Counted from the first letter of the stretch, positions 1-13,352 are shown. The stretch: DNA of 64,000 nt from Eutypella sp. D-1 (GCA_023313575.1 JAJTTP010000005.1:248001-312000); one strand, 5' to 3'. Notes: a model not told the origin generated them from the sequence alone. Program-made: numbers and translations.

Positions 1-3000
1 CCACCGCAGTTGTAGCTGTGTCATGTGTTAGCAGCTGGTCGTATCCAAGTATGTAAATAGTAGGTCTTCTTACCATTTGGCGGCGCCGCGGTTAGGGCAG
101 TCGCGAGCCTAACAACAATCGTAATCATCAGTATGTGTCGAAAAAGCAATTACCGTTGCCAACCACGACGGGATATCCCATTCTTTCTTCGCATACCTGA
201 TGATCAGTTCGGCCGCCTACACAACATAGTCAGAGATACCACCCCACCAGAAGATACTATGCCACAACATCTTATAACTAGCAAGGGAAATTGGAAAAAC
301 AGGGCTGTAGAGTCAGCGAGTACCACAAGAACCACACCACAAGGCATGTCTCGATGGATACAAGCGACTCGGGGCGTAGAGCGGGCGGCGATGGTCGAGT
401 TTAAATGTTGTCGATGGCATGTGAGGACCAGAAGGACTCACAAGTGAAGCATGATCGGGTCGAGGGGGTGAAATCCATTGTGGAAGATGTGATTGGAATG
501 GTAGTTGGTTGCTTGTTTGGTTAATCGGTCGAAGAGTAGAAACGTGATATTTTAGTAGAGTCAATCAAAAAATTGATCTGTTTTGAGTAAGAAAGAAGAT
601 TTGCGTTAGTCTTTTCGCGAAAAGGTTTGAGAAGACAGAAATAAGCCTGAGGAAGAGAAAGAGGGAAAAAATTTCCATGCAATGTAATTGGGCGTTTGCA
701 AGGATTGGTGGCGATCTTCGCCTACACTAGTGAAAACTACGGTACAGTAAAAAGTAGAATTACGGGAGCGATTGATTGCGGGAAAATAAAATTTCAATTT
801 TTTTTTTCTGGCAGAGATAGCAGATGGACGGGACTGGAGGGGCAGAGGGGCAGTTGAGGAGGGGGAACCTTGGAAAAGAAATAGAAAAAAAAATTGGAAA
901 ATCAAGAAAGGGGAAATATAGAGCAAGACATACCGAGTACAAGTAAACTGCTTGATAGAATGGAGTTATAGATTTATTGTTTGGTAAAAGGATGAGAGTA
1001 ACTATCGTTAGATGTTTCTGTCTTGTCTGTTTAAGTATCTTATCTCCCTCTTCTCTCTTTTCTTCTTCTTCTCTTTTCTTCCCCTTCTCGTTTTTGTTGT
1101 TGGTTTAGTTTTAGTGTGCAAACGAAAGAAACTTGATGTGTGGATTGTGGATGGTGAATGGTTGGTGGGATGTTGTAGATGGGATGGTGGGGTTAAATCT
1201 AGTCTAGGGAAGTAGGTGGGCAAAAAGTGTGGGCAAATGTGGACTGTGTGGACTGTGTGGGTTGTATCCATGGATGGGCTGGTATGGGCTGTGTGGATTC
1301 TGGTAAATAGAGGGGTCTAGAGTTCGAATACTTAGGTACCAATTGAGTAAGGTACAAACGGTAACGAGCAGCAGGGTTAATGCGTCCAGGTACCTTTACG
1401 TAGGCAGGTACTTCTCAGTATCTGCCCAGGTGGGCATTAACCATATTGGGTAAATACCAGCCTAGGCAGGTAGCTCCGGCTGTCTGATACCTTGACTTTT
1501 GGATATGCCTGCCTAAGAGACCTACATCCATCTGAATACATATATTAATTATCTAGAAATGTTTCAGTTGCAGGGGCATTCTTTCTACGCCTGGGTAATC
1601 CTAACTAGCATTGTAGATTTGGAATTTCACACATCTCTTGCCTACATAGCTGTGTAGGCCGCCGGGGCACCGCTCTTACATAGTGGCCAAGGATAGTAAC
1701 GGTTGCTCAAGGGCCGATCATAAATGTGGGGTTTGGCCGAGACGGGAGGTATGCTGCTTATCTTGGTTATCTACATAAGTGCTGTAGCTATTAACCTGAG
1801 GAGATGCAGCCAGGGCTGTTATATCAAGTCTTCAAAGTTAAAATTCACATAATGATATGACCTCGGGATTACATAAATAATCAATGTTAATTATCTATAT
1901 GGGTCTAGCTGTCTGAGGAGGAAACATAGAAGAAAGAATAGCGGGGAGTTAAGTTCTATAGCGATGCACCACAAATTCCCATTGCCGAAAATAGAGCCAG
2001 CCTCAGAAATCACTGGATTAGCATACCTACCTAGGTACCTAGCATAGCGTATATGTCGATCGTTCCTGCTTTATAGATCTACCTAAGCAAGTACCTACAC
2101 TAACCGGATAATCAACTTATCCTATCAAAATGGCAGGAGCCGGGGATGAAATCTTTTATCGGTATCTCCAATTCATAATCCATTCATTACAAACCAATGC
2201 ATATACGGATGCATATAGGTGCCATATTTCCTAGTTCTTTACCGGCTGGCACAATTGCACAAATTCAGGTTGATGATTGCAGCCTTAATAACCAGCCTCT
2301 GCAATCGGCCACAGCTGCTTGTATACACATAAAAGTGAGTCCATTCCAAAGTCCTTTCATGGTCGAGCTACCTTCAAGGCTGGATATAATTCATAAAACA
2401 AGAGAAGAGGCACTTTCTGCCAACCTAAACCATCGATGCACTTTCTTTCTTTTGGTTGACTTCGGTAGTCTTATGCGAAGATAGGGGACATAGGAAGTCA
2501 CTTCCAGTCTCTAGTCATTGGATGTACATACTGAGGAGGCACCCATGAATGTAACTTTAAAGGGCCTGATACAGGTAGGCGAGAAGGTAAAACCCCACTC
2601 AATGTAACCAGACCCAACTTATGTACATACAGCCAAGCGGAAGGCAGCCGTCCGAACGATGCCACAACCATGGGTTCGCCTGAGTGTGTGGTCCCTGCAG
2701 ATTTCAACCCTAACGAGCCCTAGTAGTACCTGCCTCCCTACCATTCAACCACCTGTTTACCTAAGTACTTTTTTTTATTTTAACTTAGGGCAATAGTTGC
2801 CTATCCAAGTGGGCAGATAGGTTAGCTTCAAGCAATTTCATTTACTCCGTAGATGGGATCTGTGGGTGAATAGTACTTACTGCAAACTAACAATTAATCT
2901 TGGGAAATATTTACAGATCCTAGGTGGCAATGGTAACTTGTGATTTTGCCAAGCGATGGGGCGGGGGATACGTAGAGGGAGGGAAAGAGGTGGGGTTCGG

Positions 3001-3470
3001 CTGGATCCGAGGCTGCTAGGATAAATCATCTTTCTATCCCCACGCACGGTCCACCTATTACAGACTTGGTAAAGAGGTAAGTCGCGTCTGGCGCGCCTAT
3101 CAAGCGCGTCGCAATTGCCTGCAGTCACGATCATTAAAACATTGAAGTGCGTGTCATTATGTCATACTTGTGTCTATGTAGTAGCTTATCATTATGAATT
3201 ACATAATAGGTAAGCTGGAGTAGTCGCTAACAGGTCTTGCTTTAGGCAGAATTCCTAAGGATTTCTTTCAATTCAAAATAACGCCATTGTCATCTTCGAT
3301 AAGCCAAACAAAACTCATCGTACCTGGCCATTTTGACCTACTTGACAACCAAAGACCGATATCTAACACCAAGTGCCTGAGAAGCAATTAGGATTGTCTG
3401 GACTACATGCGATAGCTACTAGTTACTAGCTACTACGGTAGTTATTGCTGGTCTTATTACTGGTCATTGA
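1..3470. other. Long intergenic region at the left edge, no gene supported
   Basis: I see no open reading frame with recognisable protein features or convincing splice structure. The stretch holds pyrimidine- or purine-rich tracts (about 1020-1100), a short GTGTGGACT-type direct repeat (about 1235-1265), and many copies of the TACCTAGGTA-type palindromic motif (around 1330-1480 and 2020-2100) that also fill other spacers of this window. It may contain regulatory sequence of the divergent neighbour outside the left edge and of the Sae2-like gene. Confidence 0.6.
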
Positions 3471-5963
3471 ATGGATGACTGGTTTGGCCGTGTGGGCAAA
3501 CCTGCCCTCTTTAGCGCTCTCACCACCACGTGTGATATTTTGAGCGAGAACTTCAACAAGGGTGCGTTCAACACCCGCTATTCATAGATGCTCTATGTTT
3601 ATAGTGTTCCATGTACTTGCTTCCTCTAACACGGCTTACATGTAGAGGTCCAATCAACCATTCAAGAAAATGCACGGCTTCGGGATGAGCTTGAGCCTCT
3701 CAGAACTAAGGCCGCAAGAGTAGAACAGCTTGAAGATGAGCATCTTGCACTCAGAGAGGAGGTCCTGGAGCTCAAGGTAAAGGCCCAGGAATCCAGGGCC
3801 GCCAACGAGAAACCATCCGAGGATACTTCATCTGTCAACGGCGAGAATGCTACCCCCTCTATCAAGCATACCGCCAGGACGCCTCTAGCTCCGAGATCTG
3901 CCAACACTACGACCTCTTTCAGGACTCCTGCGAAATATGAACGGTCTGATGTTGATAAGCTTGACCTGCGCGAACTAAGGGAGGAGCACACCAGACTAAA
4001 GGACAATTACAACAAGTTACATGAAAAGTATCTAGAAACTCTAAATGCGCGGACTGAGTTGGACCATCGCCTTCGAGAAAAGATCAAGAACGTCGAGCAA
4101 TGGATGAACCACGCCAATGAGCTCAATGCACAGAGCCAGAAGCGTCTTCAGAAAGTGAAGAAATTAGAAGCTCAGCTAGCTTCTATGGGTGAAACCCGGT
4201 CCAAATTCACTGCCAGCTTTTCCTCTGAGGCGCCCATCAGCGAACCCACGGATGCCAGCCGAGACTTGCAGTCCGCCCCACCAGAAACTACAACCAGCTC
4301 TAATCGTGAATCTGATCGTGAGTCCGACCGTGGCTCTGATACGACCAACTGGGCACCCTCCGGGCTTCATTCCTTCAGTACAGAAAAGTCTCGTGAGAAG
4401 ACTCCGCCTTTGCCGCCTTTACCCCAAAACCAAGATGAGATGCAAGTAGTCATCAAGACAGAACCTTCCTCTGACACACCAGTCGTGGTATCCGAACGTT
4501 CTGTGCGAAAAAGGAGGCGAGAGATCGACGAGGTAGACAATACCCCAGACGTGACACGAGTAAAGACCGAAGACAAATCCGATACAGCCGTATATGAAGC
4601 GCGAAGAGTTGCACCCCAGGACAGCATGGATTTTGATGCCGAAATACCTCACGTACAAACACCAAGGAAGCATAGATTACGGCTGTTCCAAGAGAACGAC
4701 AATCACCAGACATCAAATCCACCCCATCCACAAGACGACAGTTCTCGCCCACCTTCAGCAACTGCTGAGGGAGAGACCCCGACTGTGCGACCGGCTAGTA
4801 CCACCCATCAACGAACGTCAGCAGTAGGGGATGCAACAACAAGCAGCGCGGGTGGCGCCCAGATAGCATCAAACCATACGAGGCTAGCCCTGGCCCTCAA
4901 GCCTCCGAGTAAGAATACTTTGAAGAACCAGGCAAGCCGGGGCTCCAAGGCGATAATTTCTAAACCCGCATCACTTCAGCACGGCCTTGCTAGCCTCGCA
5001 GAAGATGACGATCAGCACCAGTTTTCCAAGATCTCAAAGTCAAAATCCCGAGCTCCTCGTAGTAATGTTTTAAGTGGACTCTTGAACAGCCCATCCACGG
5101 AACATGGGACCACCGTGCGCTCAGCCGCATCCCAGTCCGAACCACCTTCCACATTAATGCCGCCCCCAGCAGCAAGTGGTTTTCGTTTTGAAATACCGCC
5201 GGAACGTGATTTACCATTCGGCAAAGACAAACAGCGAAGAGTGAGCGAGAATCACCATCGGGCTAAGAGCCCAGATCTTTCCACGCCTACGGCAGTCGGC
5301 AAAGGCGGACCGACAAGTCATAAGCGTAGCGGCGGCAGGCCCATCAGCCCATCACCTGTCACCACCAGTACTCGCAAGGATTCCAATGCCAAAGATAGTA
5401 AAAGCGTCGGCGCCACCCCAAGCTTCAAATGTACTATTCGTGCGCCGCTACGCGAGCAGCCGTTATCCCAATTGCGTCTGGACGACTTCAAGGTAAACCC
5501 AGCGACAAACGAGGGTTATTCGTATGCGTTTCGTGATGTAGTACGTGGGGGCGCAGAGCGGTCAACGGCACTAGTAGGCTGTACGCGGGAAGACTGTTGC
5601 GGGAAGGAGTTTCGGGCACTAGCGCGGGCAGAGCGGCACACGACGGGTACTTTTGCTTTCCGGGCGCTGCTCGAGGAGCATCTCGGCGACGACGCGTGGC
5701 GGCTCGGGAGCATGTCGACTCAGGAGAAGGAAGACCTTTGGGTCGAGGCCAAGACCCGCGCGCTTGCCAATGAATACGGCAGGTGTCGCCACCGCTACCA
5801 GCGCATGCGCAGCCCCCCAGGCTTCTGGCGCACCGACTTCCCTTCTACCCAGGAGGAGAATGAACACCGGGCGCAGGGGCAAAAGATGGAGGCTGAGATG
5901 ATTAAGGAGAGGCACCGCGAGGCTATGAGGCCAGGTGGGCGGTGGCTATTTCGAGACGAGTGA
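3471..5963 (+). CDS. SAE2: Sae2/CtIP/Ctp1-like DNA end-resection protein
   Basis: Exons 3471-3561 and 3646-5963, giving 802 aa; the intron has a GTGCGT donor and a TGTAG acceptor, and the join restores a GAG codon. The short first exon (MDDWFGRVGKPALFSAL...) leads into a coiled coil (about residues 30-190) rich in Leu, Glu and Arg, as in the oligomerisation region of this family. The middle is Ser/Pro-rich and disordered. The C-terminal part carries the Sae2/CtIP signature: LRLDDFKVNP (about residue 635), a CTREDCC cysteine pair (about 675) and the RCRHRYQRMRSPPGFW block (about 740), whose CRHR and PPGFW are the family hallmark. Known members activate the Mre11-Rad50-Nbs1/Xrs2 nuclease to clip DNA ends for homologous recombination and are controlled by CDK phosphorylation. 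The start is the first ATG of a 30-codon exon with no better upstream option. Confidence 0.9.
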
Positions 5964-6534
5964 GTGAGTGTGCGGGGCGGGACGGGACAAGTGCGCTATG
6001 TCTTTAACTTGCTTGTGAACTTAAGGATTGCTGGGTATTGATTTTGGGAGCACGAGATGGTTACAAGCGCTCGTAGGCAGCTATTAGCCGCTTGTGGAAA
6101 TAGCAAAATATGGGTTTGAAGGTAAAGCCCGGGACGGGAAATAGGGGTAGGCATGGGGGCCAAGGAAAGACAACATAACACTTGTGACATATATAGATGG
6201 ATTGCCTCACAAGCATCTGCACGGAAAGAGGAAAGCGGTATATACTATTCAAATGTCACAATTCACCCTAGCTGGTGATGGATTCGCAACTGGCAAGATC
6301 CACGAATGTCACCATTATCTCGTAAAGCAAGTAAGCTGCAGGCATGGTTGCCACAGGTCTACTTTACGGAGTAGAACCCGTATCATTCGCATTAAAAGTG
6401 AGCTGAGTGCAAAGAAGCGCAAGTAAGGTACATACAGGTGCGGATAAACGCCGAAACCAAAGGGGGGTCGAAAACAAAGGCAAAAGGGAAAAAAAAAGAA
6501 TTACCACAGGAGGATGTGGAATGGAAGAGTTGGA
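5964..6534. other. Intergenic spacer
   Basis: No gene seen. It holds the 3' flank of the Sae2-like gene and the poly-A run (poly-T on the minus strand) that serves as the probable Pol III terminator of the neighbouring tRNA. Confidence 0.6.
6489..6497 (-). terminator. Pol III terminator of the tRNA-Ala gene
   Basis: Nine consecutive T on the minus strand, 37 nt past the tRNA 3' end. No closer T run of four or more is present, so the primary transcript probably has a longer trailer than usual. Confidence 0.6.
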
Positions 6535-6633
6535 TGGACACTGTGGGAATTGAACCCACGACCTTTCACAATGGCGCATACTTTACGTGTAAGTAGATGC
6601 GAAGCGAAAATCATACCCCTAGACCAAGCGCCC
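6535..6633 (-). tRNA. tRNA-Ala(CGC), intron-containing, with a tRNA-Pro-like body
   Basis: A complete cloverleaf can be drawn. The acceptor GGGCGCT pairs with AGTGTCC and has discriminator A. The D arm is GTCT-AGGGGTA-TGAT, the anticodon stem TTCGC/GTGAA, and the T arm GTGGG-TTCAATT-CCCAC. The loop reads TT-CGC-A followed by a 27-nt intron (6571-6597) in the canonical place after position 37. The intron contains GCG, able to pair with the CGC anticodon as in normal pre-tRNA. Pair 3:70 is G:U, the main alanine identity element, and position 73 is A, both agreeing with anticodon CGC. The D arm and anticodon stem resemble fungal tRNA-Pro, so the gene may derive from a proline tRNA. B-box and A-box sequences are intact. 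Confidence 0.8.
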
Positions 6634-8414
6634 GTTTTGTGCTCTTCTCTCGACTCTGACGAGGATTACTACTCGACTTGTCATTGGCTGAGCGGAGTTT
6701 GTCTTATTTTGGATTATATATTTAAAACTGGTTTGGGGGTGAAGGGGGGTTGTTTGTTTGCTCTGTGTGTGGGTGGGTTGGTACACCATTTAGCCGAACC
6801 GAACCCCGAACCCCGGACTAAGAGGTTTTTTGTGCGTTAGGTCAGGCTCCGCACGCACCCACCAGGGGAGGGTACCCCATATTACAAAGGGAGGCCAAGG
6901 AGATCGGTCCCGCTTTGTCTCCTTACTTACCTAAGTACTGACTACACACGTAGCACTGAGTACTTATTAAATATAGACGATAACTACTGGATCTGAAGAG
7001 CGAGCGGCTCCGCGAAAACGCTGACAAAACTTTCAAGAGCGTGCGGCGTGGATGGGGGTTGACTCGGAAGTAAATTTGGACGGATCGTTAAAATCTTGTT
7101 GCTATCAGACATGCACACGCATACACTTTATATGAGTCTACGATAGACGGGACGGACGATGAGGATGGGTTGATTGGTTCCCTCAACGTACCTCGTCTGC
7201 TCTCCAGAGAGTATGTATGTAGTTGACATGGCAGCGGCACCATGTGCACTTCAAGAATATATATCCTCAATGTATAGGGGGGGCACGAGTTTGTAAGCGC
7301 AGATGATGGGACGAAGGCCAGCAACAGGGGCAGTTGGGGGTAGCAAAGGACCGGACCGGGCACACATACACAGACAGGAGAAAGAAAATCAAAAAAAAAA
7401 AGGGGGAGACGAACGAAGTCCCCAGACGACCGCTGAATACTCTCATATTCTCACATATCTCGTGTCGAAGCACGCACCACCTCTCCAACTCCCCGTCTCC
7501 CACCACCTCGGGCCCTCCCTTCAACCCCCCGTCGCTGTCGTTGTCGTCGTCGCGACAATCACTCGCTCGCCCTCCTGTTTTCATTAATTTACAACGAATG
7601 CATATGCTCTGCTCTCCCTGCCTAACATGGTCTTCTCTCCTCTTTACCGTCCTTTTTTTCCCCCTCTCTTCGCCCACTCCCCCCAAACTCCTTTCCTCTT
7701 TCCATACATCACCTATGTAGTCCACGACATCCTCCCCTTCCCTCTTAACTAACTACATATTCCAGATAAAAAAAAGGTTGTGCAGGCCGATTGATCCCTA
7801 GGGAGAGAGACCTGGCCTGTGGGGATATCAGGACCCCGAGGGGGGGTCAGGTATGATGAAATAGAAGACAGAGTTAGTTCCAGGGGTATTCTTCACTTAT
7901 CTAAACGACATTTCTTTCTCTTTTTTTTCTCTTCCCACTCTCGCGACCCTAATTGGCAGCCCCCCTTTTTCTCACCCCTTTTCCCCTTTCCACTGCTCCG
8001 TCCATCACCACCAACTCCTTCGAGAATGCCATCGTCCTGTGAAATCCTCTTCTTGTTCCGTAGGTGCGCCACGATTTGATATGGTGGCGTATGCAGATTT
8101 TGTCTCGGTTTGATCGCAAAGTGTACCACGAGTAGACTGTCCTCGACGGAGATGACCCCCCGTCTCGTCTCCACTCGACAATTTCAACATCTGGATTTTC
8201 TTTTTCTTTTCCCTCGTCTTGCACGATGCTCCAACGCTATACGCTATGCAGCGAATGACTAGAAGCACCATTTAAAATGAATTTTGGTACGTATAGTACG
8301 TGTGGTGGGTACCGTCTCCCCTTATCTTAGAAGGTTGGTATCCACAATATTTTTATTTCGTTCAACTCGATACCTCTCATCAACGGACGCCCTCAGGTGC
8401 TGTTTCAAGTCCTT
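6634..8414. other. Intergenic spacer
   Basis: No gene is supported. There is an AT-rich TATATA element near 6715-6722 upstream of the tRNA, and long C/T-rich stretches (7480-7760 and 7900-8010) that open short spurious reading frames on both strands. The part next to 8415 is probably the 3' untranslated region of the deubiquitinase gene. Confidence 0.55.
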
Positions 8415-11400
8415 TCAGACTCGCTGGTAGAACAACAGGTAGGCAACCTTGTTATCCCTGACGTTCTCTTTGGTCGGTCGTTTCGTCGATCCGGCGTTGG
8501 CAGCGCCGTTGACGACGCTGCTCCATTTCTTGGTCCCGTTGACTGGGGCGCTGACTTTGTTCCAGCCGTCTTCTTCGCCAGCATCCTCATCCCCGATCCC
8601 TTCGAACCGGTTACTCACGTTGCCGGCACCCGTTTCTTTCTTGTGCTCTAGCGTGGACACTGCCTTCGGGTCTTCCTCAACACCACCCTCGGCCACGTCC
8701 TCACTTCTAACACGTCGAATGACAGTGTCATCAAGACGAATCCACTCTCGTCCATCCTGTCGTCTAAGGTCGACAGTGTAGTGACCACCACTTGCGTTCT
8801 TTCCGTGGTGGTAAACGGCTGCCATGAGCCTATATTTGGGGAAGCCTGCCCCTTCAGCGAGGAGACTGTTCCTCTTCTGCCTGGAGAAGATCTCCTTTGG
8901 AAGTTCCAGTTCCAAGGGGTATCCAATCTTCTTCCAGATCTTCACAGTGCCTGTCCCCTCAGCGTCGAATTGGAAGCGTTTAAGGTGGAGGATCAGCACT
9001 GGCGGAAGGTTTTCGAGGAACACCTGCTTTGTAGCTACGGCATCCTTGCCCCTGGGTGAGCCGAAATCGCCATGCAACGTCTCAGGCTTCGTCAGCCCTT
9101 TCAGAGCGTCCACAATATTGCGGACTTGGGGAGAGCCAATATCAAGCTGTAGAGGTTGGAATGGCTCGAGGGTGACTGAGTCTTTCAAGCCCGAAACTCG
9201 CAATTCCGAGCGTAGCTGGCCGCCGAATATTTTCGTGATTGGCGACGAAGCGATTGGGTGCCCCGAAGACCGCGTCACGGCGGCACGCTGCCTTCGGCCC
9301 ACTTCCAACCAGTCGTTGGAATCCGTCGCGCTCGTAGGTGATGAAGGTGCCGGGGTGCCGGTCGAGGAGTTGGGCGCGGTATTCTCAATAGAAGAATCGG
9401 CGAGATGTCGCATTACGTGGGAGCATTCGTCGTGTAAAGCCTCGAGGAGGAAGCCGAGGAACTCCTCCGCATCTTGCTGGTGCCCGCGCTGTGGTACTGT
9501 CAGTCCAACATCTTAGATGAGTAAGTAGTAGGTTACTTACCCTCATGCTAGCAAACCTAGGAAGTTTTCTTATAGCCTCGTAGACAAACTCAGGCGTGAA
9601 AGGTTCGCCGTATTGTTCAAGCTCCTCACTCTTCAGCCTCCTTCGAAGTTGCTCCACAGACACTGCAGAATCGATGACCTTATACTCGCTCATAAAATTG
9701 ACCCTGTAAGGATTCCATTGTTAGTATTTATAAATGGAAAGATCGGCGGTGGAGCGGCAGGAACTGACATGGCATCGATCAATGGTGTTTCGCTCTTGAA
9801 ACTATACGCAGCCTTCTTGCTAACCTGGTCCAAGAAGTCATAGAATGGAATGCAGAAGATAAGAACTTGTAGGACCTTTTATGATAGTTAGCTATTGCCG
9901 ACATCTAAAACAAAGCTAAGCTTACTGAGTTCATGTAGCACATGTTGCCGGTGTTAATCAGGCCTCTAGGTTCCAAAAACGCGGTTTTGTACCCTCCACC
10001 GACACGGTAGGCCCGAAGGGCCTCTGCCAGCGAGGAAGCGTTCGCTTTCGCGAAGCCAGCACTAGTTAGAACCCCAGCAGAAGCCTCAGTGGAAGCGCCA
10101 TTCGTAGATCCGACAGCTGCGCCAGCAGTACCGGTAGTCGTCGCTTGTGGAGATGTGGAGGCTGTCTTCGCAAATAGTCCAGTCCACAGCTTCGGCGCAG
10201 CTTTCACTGGAGCGGGGGCGGGTTCGGGTTTTACTTCCGACTGAGACGCTCCATCGGAACCAGTTGAAGCCTCAGCAGCTTTCTCAGATGGTGTCGTTTG
10301 CACTGTCTGCTTCTGTTCTGGTGACGTCTCCTCGGATGTTGGCAAGCTCTTAGCATCTTTGGCGCCGGCTTTCGGGACAATTGGGACGACCGGGACTGCC
10401 GGTACTGCTGCCCGGGAGGTGGGTTTCGTGGCCCTAGAAGGGGTCGCGGTCGTGGTACTATCCGTATGCGCACTTGAGGTGGACGCCGGCGTGGTTTGCG
10501 AAGTAGAAGATTTGTCTTCGGAAGGTACAGTTTGAGGAGAAGGAGTATCCACCCCTTGACCTCTTTCCACTGAAGCAGCAGTTCCAGCTGCAGGGGTGTC
10601 TGGGATGGGGGCTTCTGATTCTCCTTCAAGATGGGACTCGGTGGCGTGCTGGTTCGTGGGTAGTTCTACGGATGCCGCTTCGGATGTCATCATAGGCCGC
10701 CTCCTTCTCGTCTTGGCTGCTCTACTCGGGAAAGGAAGTTCCGGTCGGGAAAGCCATGGCAGCTGTAGATGCATCAGTCAGCAAAGGTTCACGTTGTATG
10801 GTATAATAGGAGGCAGAAGAAAGGGGGTGGGGGCTAGGGAGGGGAACATACCGGATATCTAAAGGGCTCACTAGCTGGTCGTACCTCAACTTCGGGGGAA
10901 GTTAGAGGAGCAAGATCCGCTGTCTGTGACCTCGGGGGTGTTGGTTGAGCAGGAGGCATCTGCGCTGGATGTGGTGAAGAGGGTGTTTCGGGTACCGGGA
11001 CCTGCTGCGGTGGGGGCGGGGCCGGCGGCGGCGGAGCAGCTGGCTGATAAGGTGGAGGAGTAGAGATAGCAGGAGATGGCTGCTGTGGTGGAGGTCGCGC
11101 ATAAGGAGACTGGGGAGGTGGCTGCATACTCGAGGAAACGATGGGAGGGTACTGCTGATGCATGGCCGGGGGAGAGCGTGGTGAATATGTGTTATATGGG
11201 ATATAGTGGGCAGCTGGAATAGCAGCATTTTGGTAGTGAGGAGACATGGGAGACATGGGAGACATCTGAGGATAGTAACTGGTGGCGTAGGGATTCATAT
11301 AACCGGGGTGGTATACAGGGTGTTGTTGTTGGTGATGGTGATGGTGGTGATGCGGATGATACTGTTGTGGATGGGGTGAATATTGATGTGGTTGTGGCCG

Positions 11401-11568
11401 CCGTCGTCCAGTTCCGGAACCGGTGTGGGATCCCGTGTGGGATCCTGTGTGAGAACCTGAAGCCATATCGACATGTGTTCTCCCATTCACTATGGTAGGA
11501 CCTCCTCCTCCTCCCCCGCCGATACTCCCCGGCATGGACTGCCCAGCCGGCAGATGATTACCGTTCAT
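8415..11568 (-). CDS. UBP3: Ubiquitin carboxyl-terminal hydrolase, Ubp3/USP10 type
   Basis: Five exons: 11568-10852, 10762-9926, 9875-9769, 9703-9541 and 9488-8415, giving 965 aa; all junctions are GT-AG and in phase. The first ~240 residues are low complexity (His/Gln/Pro-rich, with SHTG and MSP repeats) and the next ~230 are Ser/Thr/Ala-rich. The peptidase C19 domain then starts with GLINTGNMCYMNS, placing the catalytic Cys at about 514, continues with QQDAEEFLGFLLE and LILHLKRF, and ends with the His box GGHYTVD (His about 844) and WIRLDDT (Asp about 861). The C-terminus AYLLFYQRV is typical of the fold. Family members remove ubiquitin from cytosolic and COPII/ribophagy targets together with Bre5-like partners; here that role is inferred from the family. 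The third and fourth introns are only about 65 and 52 nt long. Confidence 0.93.
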
Positions 11569-13352
11569 CTTGCCGGCTTGGGAACGATGAAGCAGTGGCT
11601 ATCCACTGCTTCTGCGACGGATAACGTCGCCTTGATATGTTTATTGAAGGTATCGTAGTTATATAACTAGTAAGCACTGATGGGAAAGAAGGGGGGGGGG
11701 GGGGTAAAAATCAAGGTTAAATGCGCCTTTGTGGGCGTCGAAAGTGCAAGAGGTTGACGGCGATGCGTCACGTTTTCGGCAAATTAAAATCCGACGCAGG
11801 CCGATAACAAGCAATCAAAGCCTGATGCACGGGACAGGATAGCCTTGATGGGCGATGTATTCGAATATAAGATTGGAAATTTTGGGTTAGAAGTGGAAAA
11901 GCCGATGTTGCAAAAAAGATCTGACTACGGAAAATTAGAAAAGTATTGAGTTTGATACAAAAACCAAACATTTGGAAGTTGGAGTTGAGGTTGTTTTGGT
12001 TGGGTCAAGGTCGGGAAGGATGAGGTCGGATGAGGTCAAGTCAATCCACAAACGTCCAAATAAATTTATAACTTTTACTTTTTTTTTTTTTAAATGAGCC
12101 CTGGAGAGGAATAATAATCCCCATTACTACATATGCATATGGGGCTCTTGGGGCTCTCTAGGCTGGGGCTGGGGCTGTCTAGGCTGTTCTCTCTCCCTCT
12201 CCCTCTCCCTCTCCCTCTTTGTGCCTTGTAAATTCATACATACATACATGGGCATACTTACCTGCGTAGGTACTTGCAGTATGTACTAGCAAACCAGAAT
12301 TAGCGCTAAAGTGAAATGGATGAACCTTGAAGCTGGGGCAACAGAGGAAGTTGTGGTTGTACTATGTAACGCTAATTATGCGAGTGATACTATAGGTACC
12401 TAGGTAGCTTAAGTACCTCACTAAGTACTTCCAGCCTACCTCGAGGAATTAATATCCCCCATCCCAGGGTGAGGAGTCAAGTTTGTAAGATATGATCAAG
12501 GATCAACTGATTTGATATAAAATGTGAGAGTAGCTCTATCATGTTTGTTTGCAAATTCTAGACGTTCATCAATGTTACTCATGGAAACAGCGAGGCCTAA
12601 AGTACTTCCAGGTAGGTTGTATCTTAGGTACCTTGGTAGGTATCAGCCTTGGAGAGAGGGGTGTGGTGTGGCTGTGTAACCGCTTGTGGCTGGTTATTCA
12701 TACCTACCCGGCCTCGAAACAACCACCCATTGAAATCTATAAGTTTCTTCTTTGATGCATAACCTGCTACCTTTTAAGGTTGTACAGCGGCCATGCACGA
12801 TCCAAGCTTCCATCCCTTCGAAGGTTCGAGGGTTCGAAGGAAAATAAACTTCGTTCTAGTCCTTAGAAACTACCTAAGTACTTACATAAGTACCTGGGAA
12901 GGTACGTTAATCACAGCCAGCACGCCGCACTGGGTTCTACTAACTCTAAAGGGGGTTTTATAGGTATGATTCAAGGTTTTGTATACCATATACAGTATAG
13001 TTGAGTACAAGCCACCTCATCAGGATGGAGATGAAGGCACCTACTTCTCCTGAGTCTGCGCGCGTGTGTGTGTGCGTGTGGAATCTACAGTGGAGTGAGG
13101 AATCGGGCGCATGATGCATTATCTCACTTTATAACAAGAGGTAGCAAGTATAATGAGAAACGGTCGCCTTCGCAACTAAGGTACCTCTCATGAAAAGCGA
13201 AAAAGAAATAGTCCAGTACCCGGGGTATCTACTAAAATTAGGAAACGGCGCCTATAGTCCAATCCAAGGGAGGATATATATAAAAAGACGCCATGCGCAC
13301 GCCAAGGCCCATCGGGGGCCTCCGTCCCTAAAACCCTCATGTCTCGCCTCTC
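11569..13352. other. Intergenic spacer with simple repeats
   Basis: No gene supported. It contains a run of 14 G (11691-11704), a (CTCTCC)n microsatellite (about 12189-12217), TACCTAGGTA-type tracts (about 12390-12440 and 12870-12905) and a short GT-rich stretch near 13063. The first few hundred bases are probably the 5' region of the deubiquitinase gene. Confidence 0.55.

Noticed and set aside
7267..7725. 152-codon minus-strand frame
   Set aside because: Built on a purine-rich low-complexity stretch with no recognisable domain; overlaps pyrimidine-tract frames on the other strand.
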